From an uncultured Granulicatella sp. (GTDB taxonomy: Bacteria > Bacillota > Bacilli > Lactobacillales > Aerococcaceae): a stretch of DNA of 5,279 nucleotides. The position numbers and the translations under genes are program-made. Shown here one piece after another: positions 1 through 4,458 of the stretch. The notes under the pieces were generated by a model that saw only the letters and a program-made list of their open reading frames with translations, ran no database searches and was not told the DNA's origin. The stretch's first letter is position 1; every line of letters starts with the position of its first letter. Location: contig CALATC010000240.1 in the NCBI GenBank assembly GCA_937891475.1, positions 1-5,279 of the forward strand, read 5' to 3'.

Positions 1-500
1 GTATCTAATGTCATCACATTGGCAATAGAAGCATATTGATTAATAATCTTAGAAATTTGAGCTAACGATCCCTTTTCCCCACCAGAAATAATCGTTAAAA
101 CATAAGAACCATTATTTACACTCCAAGATTCTTGAAGCATATTTAATAAACTACTATGCGTTAAAATACCATAAAAACGTTGCGAATCATCTAACACAGC
201 AATATAAGGTAATTCCTTAATCGTAAAGAACACTTTGAAGAACGAACTTGTAATATTGATAAATTTCGTAGTGTTTTTAATTAAATGAGTAACCGGTAAG
301 CTCATATCGCCCCCATTTGCTTTATGACGATAGATGTGCATTTTATAAATATTTCCACGGAAGAAAGTTTCTGTTTCATCTAAAACTGGAACGCAACGAT
401 ATCCAGAGTTTTCTAAAATAACAATCGCTTCTTCAAGAGTACAAGATTCTTTAACAACCGTTAAACTCTTTTTAGGAATAACAAGTGATTTTAATAGCAT
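1..500 (-). CDS. cbpA: Cyclic-di-AMP-binding CBS/ACT protein CbpA (5' part; 3' end beyond the window)
   Basis: The first 166 codons are visible and the frame runs off the left edge. The order is CBS 1 (about residues 8-59, with GYRCVPVLDE and FRGNIYKMHIYRHK), CBS 2 (about 70-123, with LPYIAVLDD and FYGILTHSSLL), then the beginning of an ACT-like domain from about 131 (GSYVLTIISGGEKGSLAQIS). This order and these motifs match the cytosolic CbpA family of Lactobacillales, which binds the second messenger c-di-AMP and is linked to potassium and osmotic homeostasis. Family members are about 215 residues long, so roughly 50 residues should be missing. Two in-frame ATGs exist, at 506 and 500. I chose 500 (MLLKSL) because the Shine-Dalgarno run is 7 nt from it but only 1 nt from the upstream ATG. 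The gene is divergent from the CNNM-type transporter gene. The identity comes from remembered family sequence, not a search. Confidence 0.85.
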   Translation of the reverse strand, partial: MLLKSLVIPKKSLTVVKESCTLEEAIVILENSGYRCVPVLDETETFFRGNIYKMHIYRHKANGGDMSLPVTHLIKNTTKFINITSSFFKVFFTIKELPYIAVLDDSQRFYGILTHSSLLNMLQESWSVNNGSYVLTIISGGEKGSLAQISKIINQYASIANVMTLD

Positions 501-507
501 AGACATG

Positions 508-515
508 CCCCTTTC
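508..515 (-). promoter_or_regulatory. Ribosome binding site that decides the cbpA start
   Basis: On the minus strand this reads GAAAGGGG. It ends 7 nt before the ATG at 500 and 1 nt before the ATG at 506, so the inner ATG is the more likely start. Confidence 0.7.
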
Positions 516-565
516 TTGAAATCAATTTTCGTGTTTTGTAAAATATAGACACGTTTTCATTATTG

Positions 566-594
566 ATAATACCACTTTTTGATTAAAAAGTAAC
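566..594 (-). promoter_or_regulatory. Probable promoter of cbpA with extended -10
   Basis: Read on the minus strand, TGG-TATTAT (574 down to 566) is an extended -10 (TGn plus a 5/6 TATAAT match). The hexamer 17 bp upstream (GTTACT, 594-589) is a poor -35, which the TGn may compensate for. The leader to the start at 500 would be about 60 nt. ATTAT-TG-ATAAT (559-570) is a small inverted repeat overlapping this -10. Confidence 0.55.
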
Positions 595-644
595 GAGAAA
601 TTTATTAAAATCGGGGGCAAAAATCTCTATATAATGGACATATC

Positions 645-673
645 TTGCATTTTCAGAAAAAAGTGAGTATGAT
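645..673 (+). promoter_or_regulatory. Probable promoter of the CNNM-type transporter gene
   Basis: TTGCAT (645-650), a 17-bp spacer and TATGAT (668-673) form a good sigma-A type promoter. Transcription would start near 680 and give a leader of about 40 nt, too short for an M-box or other known magnesium riboswitch. A second perfect TATAAT lies at 630-635 but has no recognisable -35 at 16-18 bp. Confidence 0.6.
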
Positions 674-718
674 ATTTGTATATTTTTAAAAAATTAACAA
701 AGTAAAGGGGATAACTGA

Positions 719-2083
719 ATGATGACAGCAGATTCTGATGGGAGTTCGCTGGGAATCCAGATTTTAATTATTGTACTATTAACTGCGATAAATGCATTTT
801 TTGCAGCAGCGGAGATTGCCTTTGTATCGATCAATCAAGGAAAGATGAGTCAAAAAGCGAGTGAAGGAGATAAGAAGGCGCAACGAGTAATGCGTTTATT
901 AGAAAATTCGGATGAATTTTTAGCAACGATTCAAGTAGCGATTACGTTAGCCGGATTCTTCTCAAGTGCTTCTGCAGCAACAAGTTTTGCTTCACGTATT
1001 CAACCATTATTGGAGAATGTGCCAGGTGCAGAAACATTAGCATTATTAATCGTGACATTGATTCTCTCTTATTTAACATTAGTGTTTGGGGAATTATATC
1101 CAAAACAAGTAGCTTTACAATTGGCGGAACCGATTGCCTTACACACGGCAGGAATTATTTTATTTGTTAAAAAAGTTTCCAAACCATTTGTATGGATTTT
1201 AACCGTTTCAACTGGTTTATTAAAACGAATGACGCCTATTGAATTTAATAATGAACAAGAAAAATTAACGCGTAGTGAAATGAATTTTCTTTTAACGAAT
1301 AGTCGTAATGATGGAGCGATTGATAAAGAAGAATTTACAATGCTTCAAGGAGTTCTATCTCTTGATTCAAAACTAGCTAGAGAAGTGATGGTACCAAGAA
1401 CGGACACATTAATGCTTGATGTGGAAGATGATTTATCAGAAAATATCGAAATCATTTTAAGTAGTTCTTATTCACGTTTCCCAATTTATGAAGAAGATAA
1501 AGATAATGTCATTGGAGTTTTACACTCTAAAGACGTTTTAAGAGCGGCAAAAGAACAAGGCTTCGATCAAATCCAATTAATGGATTTAGCGCATCAGCCA
1601 TTATTTGTTCCTTCAACGATTTTCGTAGATGATTTATTAGTCGAATTTAGAAAAACACGTCAACATATGGCGATTTTAAAAGATGAATACGGTGGAGTCG
1701 AAGGTGTCGTGACATTGGAAGACTTAATCGAAGAAATTGTCGGTGAAATTGAAGATGAGTATGATGTGGAAGAAATGAGTTACCGTGAAATTGATGAGAA
1801 GAATTTCTTAATTGATGCGGGAATGACATTAGAAAAATTCAATCAAACATTCCAAACAACGATTGATTCAGATGAAGTGGACACAATGGCGGGAATTATT
1901 TTAGAAGACTTAGGATATTTCCCAGAAGATGACGAAGTGGTAGAAGTTCGTAACGAGAATGTCTTATTAAAACCAACATTAGTAGAAAATGGAAGAATTC
2001 GTCGTATTCATGTGCACTTACTAACTCCAGAAGAAGTAGAAGAGTACGAACAAGAAGAAAACGAAGCAGAAACAGAAGAATAA
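719..2083 (+). CDS. CNNM/CorC-family membrane protein (hemolysin-C-like), probable Mg2+ exporter
   Basis: This is a complete 454-residue integral membrane protein. The CNNM (DUF21) domain covers about residues 8-195, with hydrophobic segments near 11-36, 66-92, 105-125 and 138-165, and carries the family motifs FAAAEIAFVS (28-37) and GELYPKQ (124-130). A CBS pair follows at about 221-277 (REVMVPRTD, YSRFPIYEED, NVIGVLHSKD) and 286-345 (MAILKDEYGGVEGVVTLEDL). A CorC_HlyC domain covers about 357-437, and the tail from 438 is very acidic. Length and order are normal for the YhdP/MpfA-like group, whose studied members export Mg2+ under control of nucleotide binding to the CBS pair; older annotations say 'hemolysin'. 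Export is inferred from the family. The start at 719 has AAAGGGG (704-710) 8 nt upstream; the next codon is also ATG but sits farther from it. The gene is probably monocistronic: own promoter upstream, terminator 7 nt after the stop. It is divergent from cbpA, another CBS protein. Confidence 0.92.
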   Translation: MMTADSDGSSLGIQILIIVLLTAINAFFAAAEIAFVSINQGKMSQKASEGDKKAQRVMRLLENSDEFLATIQVAITLAGFFSSASAATSFASRIQPLLENVPGAETLALLIVTLILSYLTLVFGELYPKQVALQLAEPIALHTAGIILFVKKVSKPFVWILTVSTGLLKRMTPIEFNNEQEKLTRSEMNFLLTNSRNDGAIDKEEFTMLQGVLSLDSKLAREVMVPRTDTLMLDVEDDLSENIEIILSSSYSRFPIYEEDKDNVIGVLHSKDVLRAAKEQGFDQIQLMDLAHQPLFVPSTIFVDDLLVEFRKTRQHMAILKDEYGGVEGVVTLEDLIEEIVGEIEDEYDVEEMSYREIDEKNFLIDAGMTLEKFNQTFQTTIDSDEVDTMAGIILEDLGYFPEDDEVVEVRNENVLLKPTLVENGRIRRIHVHLLTPEEVEEYEQEENEAETEE

Positions 2084-2090
2084 TAATCGT

Positions 2091-2123
2091 AACTATCGGG
2101 ACAATGGGCTCGGTAGTTTTTTT
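2091..2123 (+). terminator. Intrinsic terminator of the CNNM-type gene
   Basis: A 10-bp stem (AACTATCGGG at 2091-2100 with CTCGGTAGTT at 2109-2118, including two G-T wobbles) closes an 8-nt loop and runs into seven T residues (2117-2123). It begins 7 nt after the stop codon. A near copy lies after the fic gene at 3320. Confidence 0.9.
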
Positions 2124-2159
2124 GTGTTTATAGACGCTAATCTCGCCAGTTTCGTTTTT

Positions 2160-2189
2160 TCTACGCCAAAACGATTAAAATGGCGTAGA
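2160..2189. promoter_or_regulatory. Distal palindromic operator candidate for fic
   Basis: TCTACGCCA (2160-2168) and TGGCGTAGA (2181-2189) are perfect 9-bp inverted arms with a 12-bp spacer. A -10-like TAAAAT (2176-2181) overlaps the spacer and right arm, but it has no TGn extension and no clear -35, so it may be a decayed promoter. The binding protein is not known. Confidence 0.7.
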
Positions 2190-2208
2190 TTATTCTCGCC
2201 ATCCATAG

Positions 2209-2246
2209 TTTTTCTACGCCAAATATGCTATAATGGCGTAGAAAAA
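2209..2246. promoter_or_regulatory. Proximal palindromic operator over the fic promoter
   Basis: TTTTTCTACGCCA (2209-2221) and TGGCGTAGAAAAA (2234-2246) are perfect 13-bp arms with the same 12-bp spacer as the distal site. The -10 box lies across the spacer and the first base of the right arm, and the expected transcription start (about 2241) falls inside the right arm. The palindrome would therefore not be fully transcribed, which argues for a DNA operator rather than an RNA hairpin. A bound protein would block RNA polymerase. Confidence 0.8.
2226..2234 (+). promoter_or_regulatory. Extended -10 promoter of fic
   Basis: TGC-TATAAT is a consensus extended -10 (TGn at 2226-2228, TATAAT at 2229-2234). 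The hexamer 17 bp upstream (TAGTTT) is a poor -35, so activity would depend on the TGn. The start near 2241 gives a leader of about 20 nt, just enough to hold the Shine-Dalgarno site. Confidence 0.7.
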
Positions 2247-2249
2247 GAT

Positions 2250-2256
2250 GGAGGGG
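2250..2256 (+). promoter_or_regulatory. Ribosome binding site that sets the TTG start of fic
   Basis: GGAGGGG is the only strong Shine-Dalgarno site in the region and ends 5 nt before TTG at 2262. The open frame continues upstream to a GTG at 2124, but that would put the start at the terminator T-run and translate through the promoter. The next ATG (2289) has no Shine-Dalgarno site. Confidence 0.75.
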
Positions 2257-2261
2257 ATATT

Positions 2262-3305
2262 TTGAGACAATTTAATTATGTAAAACTAATGGAACTTTCT
2301 TTACCTGTAAATATTTATCATCATATTGCTAAAATTCATGAATATAAAGGGAAACAAGAGCTTTATGTAGAAAATTATCCAGATGTACTGGAAAAAATGA
2401 TGGATGTGGCTAAAATTCAAAGTACAAAATCTTCTAATGCTATTGAAGGGATTTATACGAATGATGCAAGACTGAAGGAATTGATGAATCAAAAGGCAGA
2501 GCCTCAAAATAGAAATGAAGAAGAAATTGCAGGATATAGGCATGTGCTTGATCTGATTCATGAAAATTATGATTATATCGAGTTTAATAAAAATGATATT
2601 TTAACACTGCATAATCAGTTGTATTCTTATTCTTTCGTGAATCATAACGGGAAGTTTAAGAAATTGGATAATAGTATTATAGAAGTAGATGCTTTTGGAA
2701 ATAAAAAAATTCGATTTCAACCGGTAAGTAGCTTTGAAACAGAGATGTATGTTGATGCAATGGTGAAGGCTTATGACGAAGCTATAAAAGAAAATGTTCC
2801 TCCCCTTATTTTAATTCCAGCACTCATTCATGATTTTTTATGTATTCATCCTTTCGATGATGGAAATGGAAGAATGAGTAGAATTTTAACATTACTATTA
2901 CTCTATAAGTTTGGATATTTTGTGGGACGGTATATTAGTATAGAAATGCTGATTGAAGAAACAAAAGATTCTTATTATGAGGAATTGCAACATTCAAGTG
3001 CAAAATGGCATTCTGGGGAAAATGATGAATTACCATTTATTAAATATATGCTAGGAGTTATCTTGAAAGCTTATAAAGAATGTGATGACAGATTCAGATT
3101 AATAGGAGAAAAACAATTAACATCTCCTGAAAGAGTATTAACAGTAATTCAAAAATCATTATCGCCACTTTCTAAAAAGGATATTATGATTCTTTGCCCA
3201 GATATTTCACAAAGAACAATTGAACGAGCTCTAAAAGAATTACAAGATTCAGAAAAGATACAACAAGTAGGAAATGGTCGTTCTACAAAATATATGAAAC
3301 TATAG
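2262..3305 (+). CDS. fic: Class II Fic-domain AMP-transferase with C-terminal winged helix-turn-helix
   Basis: From the TTG start the protein has 347 residues. An N-terminal helical region carries the inhibitory motif SNAIEG (58-63), matching [S/T]xxxE[G/N]; in class II Fic enzymes this glutamate blocks productive ATP binding. The Fic core has a flap region near 148-158 (KKIRFQPVSS) and the catalytic loop HPFDDGNGRMSR (196-207), with His196, Asp200, both glycines and both arginines intact. The enzyme should therefore be an active but self-inhibited transferase of AMP onto a hydroxyl of a target protein. Residues about 286-347 (SPERVLTVIQKSL, then SQRTIERALKELQDSEKI) look like a winged helix-turn-helix. 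The target is not predictable. No separate antitoxin gene is present, and none is expected for class II. The gene stands alone between two similar terminators, behind a palindromic operator that its own DNA-binding domain might recognise. Confidence 0.9.
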   Translation: MRQFNYVKLMELSLPVNIYHHIAKIHEYKGKQELYVENYPDVLEKMMDVAKIQSTKSSNAIEGIYTNDARLKELMNQKAEPQNRNEEEIAGYRHVLDLIHENYDYIEFNKNDILTLHNQLYSYSFVNHNGKFKKLDNSIIEVDAFGNKKIRFQPVSSFETEMYVDAMVKAYDEAIKENVPPLILIPALIHDFLCIHPFDDGNGRMSRILTLLLLYKFGYFVGRYISIEMLIEETKDSYYEELQHSSAKWHSGENDELPFIKYMLGVILKAYKECDDRFRLIGEKQLTSPERVLTVIQKSLSPLSKKDIMILCPDISQRTIERALKELQDSEKIQQVGNGRSTKYMKL

Positions 3306-3319
3306 ATTTAAACTAAAAG

Positions 3320-3356
3320 AAACTATCGGGTCAATAGGCTCGATAGTTTTTATTTT
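3320..3356. terminator. Terminator of fic, probably bidirectional
   Basis: An 11-bp stem (3320-3330 with 3339-3349, one G-T wobble) closes an 8-nt loop and runs into TTTTTATTTT on the plus strand. Read on the minus strand, the same stem lies just after the stop of the 27-codon gene and is followed by TTTCTTTT, so it may end that transcript too. The core matches the terminator at 2091 at 25 of 28 positions, and the differences keep the stem paired. Confidence 0.85.
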
Positions 3357-3433
3357 AGTGATTGGATAATTTCTGATAAATTGGGGCGAGGCTTTGTATT
3401 TTTTTGTAAATTCTCAATGATTTTTTCTGACAT
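3350..3433 (-). CDS. Small 27-residue peptide gene divergent from rgg, function unknown
   Basis: The peptide begins MSEKIIENLQ and ends LSEIIQSLK, with a central basic, proline-containing segment NTKPRPN (12-18). Three things support a real gene: AAAGGAGT (3448-3441) ends 7 nt before the ATG; a TTTACA-N18-TATAAT promoter lies directly upstream; and a terminator stem begins at its stop codon. The two ends resemble each other (SEKIIENLQK and SEIIQSLK), giving two short amphipathic halves around the PRP hinge. It has no signal sequence, membrane segment or cysteine, and its net charge is about +2. Its place beside an Rgg regulator, with an ABC exporter next to that, suggests a signalling or exported peptide. 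However, it is not hydrophobic like SHP pheromones and has no double-glycine leader. I recognise no family. A remnant of a longer gene is possible but less likely given the complete expression signals. Confidence 0.6.
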   Translation of the reverse strand: MSEKIIENLQKNTKPRPNLSEIIQSLK

Positions 3434-3437
3434 AATC

Positions 3438-3465
3438 TTTACTCCTTTATAATTAGGATTATAAT
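3438..3465 (+). promoter_or_regulatory. Possible promoter of rgg
   Basis: TATAAT (3460-3465) is preceded at 16 bp by TTTACT (3438-3443), a 4/6 match to the -35. The start would be near 3472 and the leader about 50 nt. The -10 overlaps that of the divergent small gene within the palindrome ATTATAAT (3458-3465), so both promoters could not be occupied at once. Another TATAAT at 3448-3453 has no better -35. Confidence 0.4.
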
Positions 3466-3487
3466 AAAAACTAAATCATTGTGTAAA
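3458..3487 (-). promoter_or_regulatory. Promoter of the 27-residue peptide gene
   Basis: On the minus strand, TTTACA (3487-3482, 5/6 match) and TATAAT (3463-3458, perfect) are 18 bp apart. The predicted start near 3451 leaves a very short leader that holds the Shine-Dalgarno site. Confidence 0.6.
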
Positions 3488-3509
3488 AAGTAATCTTATA
3501 GGATGACTT
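3488..3509. promoter_or_regulatory. Candidate regulator-binding site between the small gene and rgg
   Basis: AAGTAATC-N6-GATGACTT is an inverted repeat with 7 of 8 arm positions matching. It contains TATAGGATGA (3497-3506), which recurs upstream of the ABC gene at 4381. The site abuts the -35 of the minus-strand peptide promoter and lies in the predicted rgg leader, so a bound protein could act on both. Rgg as the binder is inference. Confidence 0.4.
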
Positions 3510-3521
3510 GGGGGAGAAGGT

Positions 3522-4373
3522 ATGGGACATGGAGAATTTATTAAAAAAATTAGACAAGAAAAGCATTTAACTCAAAAAGAGTTAGCTGAAGGTATTTTAA
3601 GTAAAAATTTTTTATCAAAGTTTGAAAGAGGAGAAAGCAAAATAACGAGTGAAATATTTTTGAATTTGTTAGAACGATTAAATGTCTCCTTAGATGAATT
3701 CGAACAATTAGTGACTTCAAAACATTCTCAAAAAGAATTTCTACAAAAATTAGAAACTGTTAAAAGTCAAAAAGATGGATATTTATTAGAAAATTTAAAG
3801 ACAGAAGAGAAGCAATTGTTTCAAAGCGATAGAAATAGACGACATCTTCATAATCAAATTTTGGTGGAAGCTCATTTACAGTATTTACAAGGTAAAAATA
3901 TTGACGTGAAACAAAAAAGAGTGATTCAATCTTATTTATTTGAAGTAGAAGAATGGGGAGATTACGAATGGGAGTTATTTGGGAATATTGTTTTCTGTCT
4001 TTCTACTGAAGAGACACATTTATATCTGGATTCTATCTTTAGAAAAGCTCGTTTAGGAAAACGTGACACAATGCATAAACGAATGTTGTGTCGAATTTTA
4101 TTAAATATTTTTTTAGAAGATATTGAAGCAAATTCATCTGAAGCTAGCCAAGTAGAAGCGTATTTAACAGAATTATTAGAAGATGAAGAATTTTATTATG
4201 AGAAAATTCGTTTCAACTATTTACAAGGGATTCTTCATATTTATCAAGGTTATGTAGAAAAAGGGGAACAAGAGTGTTTGAAGATGATTGATATTTTCAA
4301 AAATTTAAAGGAAGTGAAAAAGGCTTCTCAATATCAAGAATATTTAGAGTGTGTTTTGTGTGAAATAGAATAA
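3522..4373 (+). CDS. rgg: Rgg/GadR/MutR-family transcriptional regulator
   Basis: The 283-residue length is typical of Rgg proteins. An XRE-type helix-turn-helix covers about residues 5-60 (IKKIRQEKHLTQKELAEGIL, then SKNFLSKFERGES and LNVSLDEFEQL); 'LSKFERGES' with 'LNVSLDEF' is characteristic of the family. The rest is an all-helical domain of the Rgg_C/TPR-like type, which in studied relatives binds a short imported peptide. Rgg proteins act in the cytosol as activators or repressors of neighbouring genes, often controlled by a pheromone encoded next door. GGGGGAG (3510-3516) ends 5 nt before the ATG. Upstream is the divergent 27-residue peptide gene; 85 bp downstream is an ABC exporter in the same direction with no clear terminator between, so partial co-transcription is possible. 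The ligand and targets are not visible; the neighbours are the natural candidates. Confidence 0.88.
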   Translation: MGHGEFIKKIRQEKHLTQKELAEGILSKNFLSKFERGESKITSEIFLNLLERLNVSLDEFEQLVTSKHSQKEFLQKLETVKSQKDGYLLENLKTEEKQLFQSDRNRRHLHNQILVEAHLQYLQGKNIDVKQKRVIQSYLFEVEEWGDYEWELFGNIVFCLSTEETHLYLDSIFRKARLGKRDTMHKRMLCRILLNIFLEDIEANSSEASQVEAYLTELLEDEEFYYEKIRFNYLQGILHIYQGYVEKGEQECLKMIDIFKNLKEVKKASQYQEYLECVLCEIE

Positions 4374-4380
4374 ATCCAAC

Positions 4381-4390
4381 TATAGGATGA
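4381..4390 (+). promoter_or_regulatory. Candidate Rgg site upstream of the ABC gene
   Basis: TATAGGATGA is identical to 3497-3506 and ends 5 bp before the likely -35 of the ABC gene, a position suited to an activator. ATCC (4374-4377) and GGAT (4385-4388) form a short inverted repeat here. A looser relative, ATTAGGATTAT (3452-3462), overlaps the shared -10 region of the divergent pair. A 10-mer repeat in AT-rich DNA is only suggestive. Confidence 0.4.
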
Positions 4391-4395
4391 TATTT

Positions 4396-4423
4396 TTCAA
4401 AGTATTTATGGGGAAAGTATACT
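4396..4423 (+). promoter_or_regulatory. Possible promoter of the ABC exporter gene
   Basis: TATACT (4418-4423) is a 5/6 -10 match, and TTCAAA (4396-4401), 16 bp upstream, is a weak 4/6 -35. A weak -35 beside a candidate activator site fits regulated expression. The leader would be about 30 nt. Confidence 0.5.
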
Positions 4424-4458
4424 GTAAGTAAACATTCGTTTTTTAAGGGGAGTATGAC

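Larger units (their letters stand above)
2141..2246. repeat. Two tandem 53-bp imperfect repeat units upstream of fic
   Basis: Unit 1 is 2141-2193 and unit 2 is 2194-2246. By hand alignment without gaps they match at 37 of 53 positions. Conservation is concentrated in three blocks per unit: TCTCGCCA (2141 and 2194), TTTTTCTACGCCA (2156 and 2209) and TGGCGTAGA (2181 and 2234). The stretches between the blocks diverge, apart from a -10-like box (TAAAAT at 2176, TATAAT at 2229). Conserved blocks separated by divergent DNA suggest protein-binding sites rather than a recent plain duplication. The 53-bp period is close to five helical turns, so both units would face the same side of the DNA. Confidence 0.8.

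Noticed and set aside
601..718. Magnesium (M-box) or c-di-AMP riboswitch before the CNNM-type gene
   Set aside because: The leader is only about 40-80 nt depending on the promoter, and shows neither a conserved riboswitch core nor a terminator hairpin.
1647..1829. Minus-strand open frame of 60 codons inside the CNNM-type gene
   Set aside because: It lies opposite the strongly conserved CBS and CorC regions, encodes a low-complexity His/Leu-rich product and has no supporting promoter.
2209..2246. Reading the proximal palindrome as a transcriptional terminator or RNA hairpin
   Set aside because: The -10 box lies inside it and the predicted start is in its right arm, so the fic transcript would not contain the full hairpin. 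It also lacks a T-run at the 3' side on the plus strand.
2124..2261. Upstream extension of the fic reading frame from GTG at 2124 (46 more codons)
   Set aside because: It would start at the end of the terminator T-run with no Shine-Dalgarno site and would read through the palindromes and the promoter. The residues look like chance translation of repeats.
2301..2561. Minus-strand open frame of 86 codons inside fic
   Set aside because: It is antisense to the conserved Fic N-terminal region, with composition typical of the reverse strand of AT-rich coding DNA.
3350..3433. Calling the 27-residue peptide a classical SHP pheromone
   Set aside because: SHP peptides are strongly hydrophobic at the C-terminus. 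This one ends in a charged, amphipathic segment, so only the genomic position fits.
3503..3544. Plus-strand mini frame of 13 codons (MTWGRRYGTWRIY) overlapping the rgg start
   Set aside because: It has no Shine-Dalgarno spacing and overlaps the rgg ribosome binding site and first codons. It looks like chance.
4387..4431. Plus-strand mini frame of 14 codons (MIFFKVFMGKVYCK), hydrophobic and just after rgg, as a pheromone candidate
   Set aside because: The AGG before its ATG has no spacing, and the frame runs through the ABC gene promoter, so it would not be on that transcript. It could be translated only on read-through from rgg.
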